Assembly (NCBI GenBank): GCA_900469955.1
Contig: UBYX01000008.1
Location: 179,877 to 243,876, forward strand
Origin: Hyphomicrobiales bacterium
GTDB taxonomy: Bacteria; Pseudomonadota; Alphaproteobacteria; Rhizobiales; Rhizobiaceae
DNA: 64,000 nucleotides
Reading direction: 5' to 3'
In this document: one piece after another, positions 52,701 through 61,983 of the stretch
How the letters are laid out: each line of letters opens with the position of its first letter
How positions within the stretch are numbered: the first letter of the stretch is position 1
Made by a program: the position numbers and the translations under genes
Notes under the pieces: generated by a model
What the model was told of the DNA's origin: nothing
Databases searched by the model: none
What the model saw: only the letters and a program-made list of their open reading frames with translations

Positions 52701-54125
52701 TTAATGAATGCTAAGGTTCTTTTCGACCGCAGCCATGACCTCGCCGATGTCGGCTGCTGCTCCAAGCGACCTCGCGAGCTGGAAAAGATGTCCGGCGGCG
52801 ACCTCGCGACCACTCCAGGCGCAGCAGGTCCGGAATTTCGCGAACAGGTCATCATCACTCAGCGGATTTTGCGGAGATCCTTTCGGATGTCGCACCGACG
52901 CCTGCATGACGCCACCGTTTTTCAGAAAAATTCCGGTGACCGCTTCGAAATTCGCGCCGTCGACCATCAAGGCGTCATTGTAGGCAATCAGGTGGATGCG
53001 AGGCAGCCACCCGGCGATCCGCTCGTCCTCTACGCTTTCCTTCATGAAGTGGGTGAGCTCCAGAGCCCTGTCGACCAGCATCCGCGCCATGCAATAGGTG
53101 CCGCTAAAGCGGGCTTCCATCTCGTTGGTGGGACAGTCAAATCGCAGGTTGCGCCTTGCCATCTCTGGCAATGACGTCTCGATCCTCTCGATCGCATCAA
53201 GCGACAGGTCCGGCTCGCGCCGCAGCAGCAGTTCAAGAGCATCGATACTGCGATGCGCCGCGCCGCAGCAGGGAAACCGTTTGGCTAGCAGGCCGCTCGT
53301 CTCGATTTCCAGCGCCTCTCCCAAGCCCTCGATCATAATTTCCGGATCGGCATCGCCCGCGCCGGTCAGCGTTGCGAAACCCCAATCGCCGGCGAGAGGA
53401 TCGTCATTGGCGTCAATACCGGCCATGGCAAAACGCGCCGCCAGAACGGCATTTTTGGCGGCGAGACCGGCGTGGATCGGCTTCATCGTCGATCCGAATT
53501 GCAGTTTCGAGCCACCCGCCATGCTCGTTGCCGCGCTCATCGCAGAGCGTATCTGATCCGAAGAGCCACCAAGCAATCGAGCGCAGGCCCCGGCCGTTCC
53601 GATTGCGCCAATAGTCGAGGTGGAATGCCACCCACGCCGATAGTGAGCAGGCTGCATGAGCCGGCCGATGCGACCCTGCAGTTCCAGTCCGACAATGAAT
53701 GCATCGGTGAGTGCGGCCCCGTCGACCTTCCGGTCATTCACCAGCGACAGGAGCGCAGGAGCAAGAACCGCCGTCGCATGGGTGAAAGCCGGGGCAAAAT
53801 TGTCGTCGAAGTCGTGCGCGTGGGCTGCGGTGCCATTGATCAACGCGGCCCAGGGCGCCGCAAATCCATGTGATGCTCCGAACGCAAGGGACGCCCCCTC
53901 GCCGCATCCTGCCAATGACTTGATGACTGAGGCAGTCGCAATATCGCCCATGCCCGCAATCATTGTCGCGATGATGTCCACGAAGGCATCTCCGGCGCGG
54001 CGGCGGGCGAGCGGGCCAAATTCGGAGGCCGTTGCGGCCCATTCGCACAAGGTGCCAAATGCCGGAATGGATTCATTGCCCGCGTCAGGGGTTTTTTTCG
54101 CAATGGCTGTCATCATCGTTCCCAT
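52701..54125 (-). CDS. MmgE/PrpD family protein
   Basis: 474 aa; ATGs at 54116 and 54113 follow a GGGAACG and may be the real start. MmgE/PrpD all-helical domain plus alpha/beta domain: NGTAAHAHDFDDNFAPAFTH near 95-115 (family signature with H and D residues), the GWHSTSTIGAIGTAGACARL stretch near 165, and CCGAAHRSIDALE near 290. The family includes 2-methylcitrate dehydratase, cis-aconitate decarboxylase and iminodisuccinate epimerase, so dehydration or epimerisation of a carboxylic acid is expected. First gene of the cassette G operon. A GGTCCG-ga-CGGACC dyad lies at 52685-52698 just after its stop. Confidence 0.88.
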   Translation of the reverse strand: MGTMMTAIAKKTPDAGNESIPAFGTLCEWAATASEFGPLARRRAGDAFVDIIATMIAGMGDIATASVIKSLAGCGEGASLAFGASHGFAAPWAALINGTAAHAHDFDDNFAPAFTHATAVLAPALLSLVNDRKVDGAALTDAFIVGLELQGRIGRLMQPAHYRRGWHSTSTIGAIGTAGACARLLGGSSDQIRSAMSAATSMAGGSKLQFGSTMKPIHAGLAAKNAVLAARFAMAGIDANDDPLAGDWGFATLTGAGDADPEIMIEGLGEALEIETSGLLAKRFPCCGAAHRSIDALELLLRREPDLSLDAIERIETSLPEMARRNLRFDCPTNEMEARFSGTYCMARMLVDRALELTHFMKESVEDERIAGWLPRIHLIAYNDALMVDGANFEAVTGIFLKNGGVMQASVRHPKGSPQNPLSDDDLFAKFRTCCAWSGREVAAGHLFQLARSLGAAADIGEVMAAVEKNLSIH

Positions 54126-54222
54126 CCGGCATTTGTGCCGTGTTGTTGGATGGGATGATGGTTAAAGGCGTCGGGAGGAGCAAGAAACTAACTGGTCCTT
54201 TATGATGAATAATAGTTATAAT

Positions 54223-54322
54223 GGCCCGCTAAATGCCGGAGGGGAATCGCGCGAAGGAGCCAAACTAGCGGGCCGTTAAGCAAACAACGATATTTCTCCA
54301 TAACGAAAAGTCATTTGATGAC
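54223..54322. promoter_or_regulatory. Candidate LysR control region with two dyads
   Basis: Two perfect inverted repeats: GGCCCGCTA (54223-54231) with TAGCGGGCC (54266-54274), spacer 34; and GTCAT-TTG-ATGAC (54310-54322), centred 41 nt upstream of the LysR GTG. Both lie in the 231-bp divergent gap between the MmgE/PrpD operon and the LysR gene. The compact dyad is a fair candidate for autoregulatory LysR binding. Confidence 0.45.
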
Positions 54323-54356
54323 ATGAAGTTATGAGCACGCCGGACTGGAGAGACCA

Positions 54357-55262
54357 GTGGACCTGAGACAGCTGAGAAATCTGGTGCTTGTGGCACGCTA
54401 TTCCAGTTTCGGGGTTGCGGCCGAAAGGCTGAACGTGACGCAGCCGGCGCTCAGCAAAAGCATCCGCGCGCTGGAGCAGTCGCTGGGTGTGCGCCTGCTT
54501 GACCGCGGTCCATGGGGCGTGCGACCGACCGACTATGGCCAGCGACTGATCGAATATGGAGAACTCGTCCTATCCCTGACGGACGAGGCACGCAATGAGT
54601 TGGACGCCATGCGCGGCGCCCGCCGGGGCAGACTGCGCATCGGCGCGATCACAACCGCGATGCGGGAGCTTGTGCCCACGGCCGTAAAACACTTCCTGGC
54701 AGAGCAGCCGGAAGTGGACGTCTCCCTCAATGAAGAGTTGAGCTCGTCGCTTTATGTCGCCCTCTTAAATGGCGCGACCGATATTGCGGTCATGACGCGT
54801 CCCAAGGAGCTTTCCGAGGAAATCGATTTCGTCGATTTGATGGAGATCCCTGTCGATGTCATTGCCGACAAGGATCATAAACTTGCCCGCGCACAGAAGG
54901 TTAGCCTCAGCGATCTTGTGGAATACCGATGGGTGATCCCGGCACGCCCTGAGCCGGATCGGCTCGCTTTGGAGGGTCTTTTCGCCGCAGCCCAACTACC
55001 TCGACCGCTCGCTATCTGCGAAACGACATCCTCGACCTTTCAGATGTCGATGATCGCCGGCTCCAACTGGCTTAGCTATCTGACCCGCACCAGCATTTAT
55101 GTACAGGGAAGCAATCCTCAATTTGTAGCCCTCAGGTTGGACCAGCGTACATGGACCAGAAGTATGGGCATTGCCTACCGCCGGCGCAGCGTCCTTCGGC
55201 CCGTTGTCATGTCATTCGTTAAAGAATTGCAGGAACTGTGTGGACCATTTGTCGAGCGATGA
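54357..55262 (+). CDS. LysR-family transcriptional regulator
   Basis: 301 aa from the GTG at 54357 (GGAGAG seven nt upstream), giving the standard N-terminus MDLRQLRNLVLVARYSSFG. Winged helix at 1-60 (LNVTQPALSKSIRALEQSLG), then the substrate-binding domain from about 90. Divergent from the MmgE/PrpD, Opp importer and M20 operon, which it presumably controls. The gene is convergent with succinate-semialdehyde dehydrogenase on its other side. Confidence 0.93.
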   Translation: MDLRQLRNLVLVARYSSFGVAAERLNVTQPALSKSIRALEQSLGVRLLDRGPWGVRPTDYGQRLIEYGELVLSLTDEARNELDAMRGARRGRLRIGAITTAMRELVPTAVKHFLAEQPEVDVSLNEELSSSLYVALLNGATDIAVMTRPKELSEEIDFVDLMEIPVDVIADKDHKLARAQKVSLSDLVEYRWVIPARPEPDRLALEGLFAAAQLPRPLAICETTSSTFQMSMIAGSNWLSYLTRTSIYVQGSNPQFVALRLDQRTWTRSMGIAYRRRSVLRPVVMSFVKELQELCGPFVER

Positions 55263-55316
55263 GGTGGTGAAACGCATGAACTTTGCCGGTCCTCTTCGCT
55301 TGGTCGCACGGCGCCA

Positions 55317-56798
55317 TCATTCAACCTGCAGGCACAGATACTTCACCTCCAGGTAATCCTCGATGCCATATTTCGAGCCCTCGCGACCCTGCCCGGATTG
55401 CTTGATACCCCCAAAAGGGGCCACCTCGGTGGAGATCAGGCCGGTATTGATGCCGACCATGCCGTATTCCAGCGCCTCGGCCACCCGGAAAACGCGGGAG
55501 AGATCCTTGGCATAGAAGTAAGAGGCCAAGCCGAACTCAGTGTCGTTGGCCATTTCGACGACCTCGTCCTCGGTCTCGAACCGGAACAGCGGCGCGACCG
55601 GTCCGAACGTTTCTTCGCGCGCAACCTTCATCGCGGAGGTCACTCCCGTCAAGATCGTTGGCTGGAAAAACAGCCCGCCTCTTTCGTCCCTTTTGCCGCC
55701 TACAGCGACGGAACCACCTTTTTCCAAGGCATCGGCGATATGCTCCTCAACCTTCTGCACGGCCTTTTCGGTAATCAGCGGCCCCGCAACGACCCCCGGC
55801 TCGAAGCCGTCTCCAACCTTTATCGATGAGACTTTCTCAGCAAGCTTCTCGGCGAAAGCGTCATATATGCGCCCCTGAACATACAGGCGGTTGGCACAGA
55901 CACAGGTCTGGCCGTTGTTGCGATATTTCGAGATCATCGCGCCTTCGACCGCGGCGTCGAGATCAGCATCATCAAAGACGATGAACGGCGCATTGCCGCC
56001 GAGTTCCAGGCCGAGCTTCATGATCTGCTCGGCACCCTGGCGCATCAGGATCTTGCCGACGCCAGTCGAGCCGGTGAAGGTCAGCTTCCGAACCTTGACG
56101 TTTTCAGTGAACTCCTTGCCAATCGACGCAGAATCCCTGGATGTAACAACGTTGAACACCCCCGGCGGAAGTCCGGCACGCTCCGCAAGCACCGCCAGGG
56201 AAAGCGCAGACAAAGGCGTTTCGGCCGCCGGTTTGGAGACCATAGCGCAACCGGCTGCAACAGCCGGCGCAAACTTGCGTGCCAACATCGCATTGGGAAA
56301 ATTCCAGGGGGTAATGGAGGCGACGACACCCACCGGCTGTTTGAGCACGATGATGCGTTTGTCGGGCTGATGACCCGGAATGGTATCGCCATAGACACGT
56401 TTGGCTTCCTCGCCGAACCATTCGACATAGGAGGCGCCATAGAGGATTTCACCTTTGGCCTCCGCGAGCGGCTTGCCCATTTCCATGGTCAGGATCGCCG
56501 CCAGGTCATCGGCATTGGCGATCATCAGGTCATAGAGTTTGCGCAGCACCACTGCCCGCTCCTTGCCGGTCTTTCTTGCCCACTCCTTCTGCGTCTTGTA
56601 GGCGGCATCAATGGCACGGGCGGCGTCGGTCCGGGTCATATCCGGCAGGCTCGCGATCACCTCGCCCGTCGATGGATTGCTGACGTCGAAGGTCGCACCG
56701 GTCTCACCGCTTGCCTGCCATTCGCCTGATATCAACGCCTTGTCGGTGGCAAGCGAAGGGTCCTTGAGTTTGGCAAGAAGTGTCCTGGAGAGAGCCAT
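55317..56798 (-). CDS. gabD: NAD(P)-dependent succinate-semialdehyde dehydrogenase
   Basis: 493 aa from ATG 56798; a TTG six nt upstream is less likely. Aldehyde dehydrogenase superfamily: active-site glutamate in LELGGNAPF near 263, nucleophile cysteine in GQTCVCANRLYV near 297, and the GabD-type regions PWNFPNAMLARK, TGSTGVGKIL and the C-terminal GGIKQSGQGREGSKYGIEDYLE. Oxidises succinic semialdehyde to succinate in GABA and related catabolism. Monocistronic here; no GABA transaminase is adjacent, so it may serve 4-carbon semialdehydes from several sources. Confidence 0.92.
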   Translation of the reverse strand: MALSRTLLAKLKDPSLATDKALISGEWQASGETGATFDVSNPSTGEVIASLPDMTRTDAARAIDAAYKTQKEWARKTGKERAVVLRKLYDLMIANADDLAAILTMEMGKPLAEAKGEILYGASYVEWFGEEAKRVYGDTIPGHQPDKRIIVLKQPVGVVASITPWNFPNAMLARKFAPAVAAGCAMVSKPAAETPLSALSLAVLAERAGLPPGVFNVVTSRDSASIGKEFTENVKVRKLTFTGSTGVGKILMRQGAEQIMKLGLELGGNAPFIVFDDADLDAAVEGAMISKYRNNGQTCVCANRLYVQGRIYDAFAEKLAEKVSSIKVGDGFEPGVVAGPLITEKAVQKVEEHIADALEKGGSVAVGGKRDERGGLFFQPTILTGVTSAMKVAREETFGPVAPLFRFETEDEVVEMANDTEFGLASYFYAKDLSRVFRVAEALEYGMVGINTGLISTEVAPFGGIKQSGQGREGSKYGIEDYLEVKYLCLQVE

Positions 56799-56927
56799 TT
56801 TCAAACGCCTTTTTTGATGAACTGATTGCAGAAGCGGTGGCTGAAGTGCGGCAATCGTCGCGCCTCATCTCACGGCCAAAAGTTATGCTGTGGCAAGCGG
56901 CATAGTTGTATCGCCAACGTAAAAAAC

Positions 56928-58475
56928 CTATGCGGCCGCCTCCCCCGAAGGGCATGCATAGAGTACCGCGCCTGTCGAAGCATCGACACCTTCCAGGCTC
57001 ACCCCATAACCCCACAGCCGGCGTACATGTGCAAGGGTCGCGTCGCGGTTGACCTCCTCCAGCAGCCGGCCATTCTTGACCATGTGCCTCAAGCGGAGCT
57101 GACGGTCTCCCAGAAGATTGACATCGACCACCTCTATATCCGGCCGGTTCGCGCCCGGGTCATAGATGCGGGCAAGGGCGGCGCGTACGGCAGAATATCC
57201 ACGCTCGTCATGAATGGACGCGACTTCGCAGAACCGGTCGGTGGCACGATCGGTGAGATTGAAAAGGCGGAATTTGCGAATTAGTGCCGGGTTCAGATAT
57301 TGCAAAATGAAGGACTCGTCGCGGTGGTTCTCCCAAGCTTCGATCAGCGTGCCTATCCCGTCGCCATTGCCGGCGAAGTCAGGAAACCAGTCCTTGTCCT
57401 CCGCAGTGGGCTTGGTGCAGATGCGCTCGATATCCTGCATCATCGCAAAGCCCAGCGCATAGGGGTTGATGCCGGAATAGCGGGGATCACTGAAGCCCGG
57501 CTGGAAGACGACGTTGGCATGACTGGCGAGCAGTTCCAACATGGCGCCTTCGCTCATCCTGCCCTGGTCGAACAGCCGGTTGATGATCGTATAATGCACA
57601 AAGGTTGCGCAGCCTTCGTTCATCACCTTGGTCTGCCCCTGCGGATAGAAATACTGCGCGATGACGCGCACGATCCTCAGGATTTCGCGCTGCCAGGGCT
57701 CAAGGATCAGGCTGTGCTTTTCGAGGAAATAGAGCAGATTTTCCTCGGGAAGGTTGAGCGCCTTCTTGCGTTCCAGCACCTCTCGCTCTGCCTCCTCGAT
57801 ACCGGTGCTGCCGTCGGTTGTCGGCAGCGTCCGCCACAGGTCGCTGTAGGTCTGTTCCTCGTATTCCAGTCGTTCGCGCGCGCGCTCCGTCACTTTTGCC
57901 GGGGAAAGGCGAGGCGGACGGCGATAGTGAAACACGCCCTGATCCATCAATGCATGGGCCGAATCGAGAATTTCTTCCACGGCGCGCAGGCCGTGCCGCT
58001 CCTCGCACTTGGCAACGTATTTCTTGGCGAAGTCCATATAGCCGAGGATGGCGCCGGCATCCGTCCACTGGCGAAACAGGTAGTTGTTCTTGAAGAAATG
58101 ATTATGTCCGAAGGCGGCATGCGCGATGACCAGCGCCTGCATCGGCATGGTGTTTTCTTCCATGAGATAGGTGATGCAGGGATCGGAATTGATGACGAGC
58201 TCGTAGGCGAGCCCGCGGTTACCTTTGCGATAGAGATGGTTTTCGAAGACGAAGCGCTTTCCGAAGGACCAGTGCTGATACATTAGCGGCATGCCGATCG
58301 AGGAATAGGCATCCAGCATCTGCTCGGAGGATACTATCTCTATCTGGTTTGGATAAACATCCAGTCCCATTTCGCCGACGGCGATCTCCTCGATGGCGTC
58401 GTAGGCGCGTGAAAGCATTGCGAAGTTCCATTCGGAACCCTCAAAAAGCAAGGTGGAAGCAGCCTGTCTTACCAT
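56928..58475 (-). CDS. SpoVR family protein (YcgB-like)
   Basis: 515 aa, a single full-length SpoVR domain: GLDVYPNQIEIVSSEQMLDA, MYQHWSFGKRF, SDPCITYLMEENT, HAAFGHNHFFKNNYLF and the C-terminal NEGCATFVHYTI followed by FADIGNGDGIGTLIEAWENHR-like segments. Not a sporulation gene here, as the organism group does not sporulate. Family members in proteobacteria are always near a PrkA kinase and a DUF444 protein, as seen. Eleven nt follow the DUF444 stop, with AAGGAAC before the ATG. Function is linked to stationary-phase or starvation response. Confidence 0.94.
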   Translation of the reverse strand: MVRQAASTLLFEGSEWNFAMLSRAYDAIEEIAVGEMGLDVYPNQIEIVSSEQMLDAYSSIGMPLMYQHWSFGKRFVFENHLYRKGNRGLAYELVINSDPCITYLMEENTMPMQALVIAHAAFGHNHFFKNNYLFRQWTDAGAILGYMDFAKKYVAKCEERHGLRAVEEILDSAHALMDQGVFHYRRPPRLSPAKVTERARERLEYEEQTYSDLWRTLPTTDGSTGIEEAEREVLERKKALNLPEENLLYFLEKHSLILEPWQREILRIVRVIAQYFYPQGQTKVMNEGCATFVHYTIINRLFDQGRMSEGAMLELLASHANVVFQPGFSDPRYSGINPYALGFAMMQDIERICTKPTAEDKDWFPDFAGNGDGIGTLIEAWENHRDESFILQYLNPALIRKFRLFNLTDRATDRFCEVASIHDERGYSAVRAALARIYDPGANRPDIEVVDVNLLGDRQLRLRHMVKNGRLLEEVNRDATLAHVRRLWGYGVSLEGVDASTGAVLYACPSGEAAA

Positions 58476-58486
58476 GCGTTTGTTCC

Positions 58487-59806
58487 TTACCGGCGCAGCT
58501 GAACGACTTTGTGCCGGGCAAAGAGTTTATGAAAAACCGGATAGATGTCGGCAGGCCTGGCAATACGAGCCATCTGGAAGTTCGGCACAGCGCCATCGAC
58601 AGTCCGGTAAGCGCGCCAGAGGGACGTGCCGTTGTCGGTCGATCCGAAAATCTCGCTTTCACGCTCGTCGATGATTTCGACATAGGCGTAATACTGGCAG
58701 CGTTTCATCAGTTCGTCCCGCAAAAGTTCGGCGCAACGCTCAGAGTCGCCGGAGGCATTGTCGCCGTCGGAAGCCTGAGCAGCATAGATATTCCAGATGT
58801 GGGGAGGATAGCGATCGGCAATGACGCGCTGCATCTCCTCGAGCGCCGTGGAAACGACGGTACCGCCGCTCTGTTTGCTGAAGAAGAAGGTGTCCTCATC
58901 CACCTCCCGTGCCTCATCCGTGTGTCGAATAAAAACGATGTCGATGCGCTCATAGCGACGCTTGAGAAACAGGTGCAGGAGGACGAAGAAGCGTTTGGCG
59001 AGGTCCTTCTCCCGCTCGCCCATGGACGCAGAGACGTCCATCAGGCAAAACATCACCGCGCAGGCATTGGGCACCGGCTGCCGCTCGAAGCGGTTGAAAC
59101 GCACATCGACGGGGTCGACATAGGCGATGCGCTTGCGGCGACGCTCCAACGCCTCCAGCTCTTCGCGCAATTGCAACAACCGACGGCGTTGCGGTTGCGA
59201 AAGCTGTTCTTCGTCTTCCAGCTCCGCGATCGCCGCCACGACGTCGTCGAATTCCTTGCTCCTGGGTCGACGCAGTGCGATGCGTCGACCGAAACTGTTG
59301 CGCATCGTGCGACCGACATTAATGTTGCTTGGCGTGCCGGCGGTGGTGAAGCCGACCCGGTGCGGCTTGTAGGTCACGGTTTCCTTAAGGTTGAGCTTGA
59401 CCATGTCGGGAAGCTCAAGGTCCTCAAAAAAGAGATCAAGCACCTCGTCACGGGAAAGCACGAAGACAAAATCGTCATCGCCCTCGCCGCGCCCTGCACT
59501 GCGACCGCCTCCTCCGCCACCGCCCGCTTCCGGTTTTTTCAACCGGTCACCGGCTGAAAATGTCTCGTTTCCGGGCAGCACATGGTCTCGTTCGCCACTG
59601 CCAATGGAGTGTCGAAACCCCGGTTCGTCAGCGCCGCGTTTTGGCACCGGCACGCCATGGGCGGCATCCACGTCGGCGATCTTGTCCGACTTCACCTGGT
59701 CTCGGATCGAGCGCTTCAGCTCGTCATGCACACGCTTCAAAAAGCGTTGCCGGTTGCCAAGACTGCGGTCCTTCGGGTTCAACCGTCGATCGATGAAATT
59801 CGGCAT
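58487..59806 (-). CDS. yeaH: DUF444 / YeaH-YhbH family protein (VWA-like)
   Basis: 439 aa. N-terminal basic region (FIDRRLNPKDRSLGNRQRF), a glycine-rich linker near residue 95 (KKPEAGGGGGGGRSAGRG), and a C-terminal von Willebrand A-like segment with VMFCLMDVSASMG near 265 (a MIDAS-type DxSxS) and SGGTVVSTALEEM near 325. Usually the partner of PrkA in sporulation or stationary-phase stress. Middle gene of the operon; 24 nt after the PrkA stop. Confidence 0.93.
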   Translation of the reverse strand: MPNFIDRRLNPKDRSLGNRQRFLKRVHDELKRSIRDQVKSDKIADVDAAHGVPVPKRGADEPGFRHSIGSGERDHVLPGNETFSAGDRLKKPEAGGGGGGGRSAGRGEGDDDFVFVLSRDEVLDLFFEDLELPDMVKLNLKETVTYKPHRVGFTTAGTPSNINVGRTMRNSFGRRIALRRPRSKEFDDVVAAIAELEDEEQLSQPQRRRLLQLREELEALERRRKRIAYVDPVDVRFNRFERQPVPNACAVMFCLMDVSASMGEREKDLAKRFFVLLHLFLKRRYERIDIVFIRHTDEAREVDEDTFFFSKQSGGTVVSTALEEMQRVIADRYPPHIWNIYAAQASDGDNASGDSERCAELLRDELMKRCQYYAYVEIIDERESEIFGSTDNGTSLWRAYRTVDGAVPNFQMARIARPADIYPVFHKLFARHKVVQLRR

Positions 59807-59830
59807 TTGCCAGTCCCCGCCTTGGCATCG

Positions 59831-61780
59831 TCAGCCTGCCTTGTTCACTCGCATATACCAATCGACGAGCCGCCGGACCTGGCGCACGGTATAACCCCGC
59901 TCGGTCATACGCTGAACGAACTCGGCATGCTGTTTTTCGGTGGAACTGTCCTTCTTCGAGCCGAAGCTGATGACCGGCAAAAGGTCCTCGACCTGGCCAA
60001 ACATGCGCTTCTCGATGACCTCGCGGAGCTTTTCGTAGCTTGTCCAGGCTGGGTTGCGTCCACCATTACGGGCGCGGGCGCGTAGAGTGAATTTAACCAC
60101 CTCGTTGCGGAAATCCTTCGGATTGGCAATGCCGGCAGGCTTCTCGATCTGCGACAGCTCGCTGTCGAGGATTTCCCGGTTGAGGATCTGCCCCGTATCC
60201 GGATCTTTGAAATCCTGGTCTTCCAGCCAGGCATCCGCATAGGAAATATAGCGGTCGAACAGGTTCTGGCCGTACTCGCTGTAGGATTCCAGATAGGCCT
60301 TCTGGATCTCGTGGCCGATGAACTCGGCATAGCGGCTCGCCAGTTCCGAACGGATGAAATCGAGATAGTTCGCCTCGACCTCCTTGGGGAACTGCTCGCG
60401 GCGGATCGCCTGTTCAAGGATATACATCAGGTGGACAGAATCGGCCGCGACCTCCTTCGTGTCGTAGTTGAAGGTTTCCGAGAGCACCTTGAACGCAAAA
60501 CGCGTGCTGATCCCCGTCATGCCTTCGTCGACGCCGGCCGCATCGCGATACTCCTGAAGCGATTTCGCCTTGGGATCGGTGTCTTTCAGGTTCTCACCGT
60601 CATAGACCCGCATCTTGGTATAGGTCGGCGAATTGTCGTGCGGCGCCAGGCGCGTGGCGACGGTGAAGCGGCTAAGATTTTCCAGGACTTCCGGCGCGCA
60701 AGGGCTGGCAGACAATTCGCTCTCGCGCAGCAGTTTTTCGTAGATCAGCCGCTCCTCGGTAACTCGAAGGCAATAGGGCACCTTGACCACCAGAATACGG
60801 TCGAGGAAAGCCTCATTGTTTTTGTTGTGCTTGAACTGCAGCCATTCCGACTCGTTGGAATGGGCCAACACGATGCCCTGATAGGGGAAGGCGCCAAAAT
60901 TTTCCGTGCCGTTGTAGCTGCCTTCTTGGGTGGCGGTGAGCAATGGATGCAGCACCTTGATCGGCGCTTTGAACATTTCAACGAACTCGAGCAGACCCTG
61001 GGTCGTGCGGTTGAGGCCGCCACTATAGGAATAGGCGTCGGGATCGGCTTGGCTGAAATTCTCCAGCTGGCGGATATCGACCTTACCGACCAACGCCGAA
61101 ACGTCCTGATTGTTCTCGTCGCCCGGTTCGGTCTTGGCGATGGCGATCTGGCGCAACCGCGAGGGAATGAGCTTGACCACGCTGAACTTCGAGATGTCGC
61201 CGCCGATTTCGTCGAGCCGTTTCGTCGCCCAGGGCGAGATGAGGCCGGTGAGCCGGCGCTGAGCAATGCCGTATTTTTCTTCCAGCAGATCACCCATGCG
61301 CTCACGGCTGAACAGGCCAAGCGGGGATTCGAAAACGGGGCTGACCTTGCCGTCGATGGCGAGCGCGTAGATCGGCTGCTCCTCCATCAGCTTCTTGAGG
61401 CGTTCGGCGAGGGAGGACTTACCGCCGCCCACCGGACCCAGCAGGTAAAGGATCTGCTTTCGCTCTTCGAGCCCTTGGGCGGCATACCGGAAATAACCGA
61501 CAATTCGCTCGATGGTATCCTCCATTCCGTAGAAGTCGGAGAAGGAGGGATAAATCTTGATCGTACGGTTGGAGAAAATGCGACCAAGACGTTCATCCGC
61601 GCTCGTATCGATGAACTCGGGCTTTCCGATGGCCGTCAACATGCGCTCCGGCGCAGTGGCGTACATGCTCTTGTCGTCGCGGCAGGCCAGCAGATATTCC
61701 TGTAGGCTCAGCGTCTCTCGCGCTTCGCTTGCGTAGGCTTTAGAAAAGAGGTCGAAAACGTCACTGCCGTCAGTTCTCAT
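59831..61780 (-). CDS. prkA: PrkA-family serine protein kinase (YeaG-like)
   Basis: 649 aa from ATG 61780, directly behind GGAGAG; a GTG four codons upstream is the alternative. The N-terminal AAA-like PrkA domain has a Walker A LLGPVGGGKSSLAERLK near 115-131 and FLDRILVVKVPYCLR near 325. The C-terminal kinase-like domain ends at WYMRVNKAG. The length is close to that of enterobacterial YeaG. It phosphorylates protein targets under starvation. First gene of the prkA-DUF444-spoVR operon and preceded by a good general-stress promoter match. Confidence 0.94.
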   Translation of the reverse strand: MRTDGSDVFDLFSKAYASEARETLSLQEYLLACRDDKSMYATAPERMLTAIGKPEFIDTSADERLGRIFSNRTIKIYPSFSDFYGMEDTIERIVGYFRYAAQGLEERKQILYLLGPVGGGKSSLAERLKKLMEEQPIYALAIDGKVSPVFESPLGLFSRERMGDLLEEKYGIAQRRLTGLISPWATKRLDEIGGDISKFSVVKLIPSRLRQIAIAKTEPGDENNQDVSALVGKVDIRQLENFSQADPDAYSYSGGLNRTTQGLLEFVEMFKAPIKVLHPLLTATQEGSYNGTENFGAFPYQGIVLAHSNESEWLQFKHNKNNEAFLDRILVVKVPYCLRVTEERLIYEKLLRESELSASPCAPEVLENLSRFTVATRLAPHDNSPTYTKMRVYDGENLKDTDPKAKSLQEYRDAAGVDEGMTGISTRFAFKVLSETFNYDTKEVAADSVHLMYILEQAIRREQFPKEVEANYLDFIRSELASRYAEFIGHEIQKAYLESYSEYGQNLFDRYISYADAWLEDQDFKDPDTGQILNREILDSELSQIEKPAGIANPKDFRNEVVKFTLRARARNGGRNPAWTSYEKLREVIEKRMFGQVEDLLPVISFGSKKDSSTEKQHAEFVQRMTERGYTVRQVRRLVDWYMRVNKAG

Positions 61781-61836
61781 AGAACTCTCCACAGTCGCTG
61801 GACCGGACCACCTTAATTTACCGGCGTCTCAATTTA

Positions 61837-61864
61837 TATACGGAATAAGCGTGAATTTTGTTCC
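61837..61864 (-). promoter_or_regulatory. Candidate EcfG (general stress sigma) promoter for prkA-yeaH-spoVR
   Basis: On the minus strand GGAAC (61864-61860) is followed after 17 nt by CGTATA (61842-61837). EcfG-type promoters of alphaproteobacteria have GGAAC, 16-17 nt, then CGTT. The start of transcription would fall about 50 nt before the prkA ATG. This gives the alphaproteobacterial counterpart of RpoS control of yeaGH in enterobacteria (inference). Confidence 0.6.
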
Positions 61865-61983
61865 CCGTCTTCGGTGCAAACAATAATAAAATCTGAGTGG
61901 CGATTGAGGACGATCAGGTTCTTGAGCGAAATCATCGCCTTGAGCGGAACCTGGAGGCTTGCGCCCGAAGCGCTGCTGTACGT

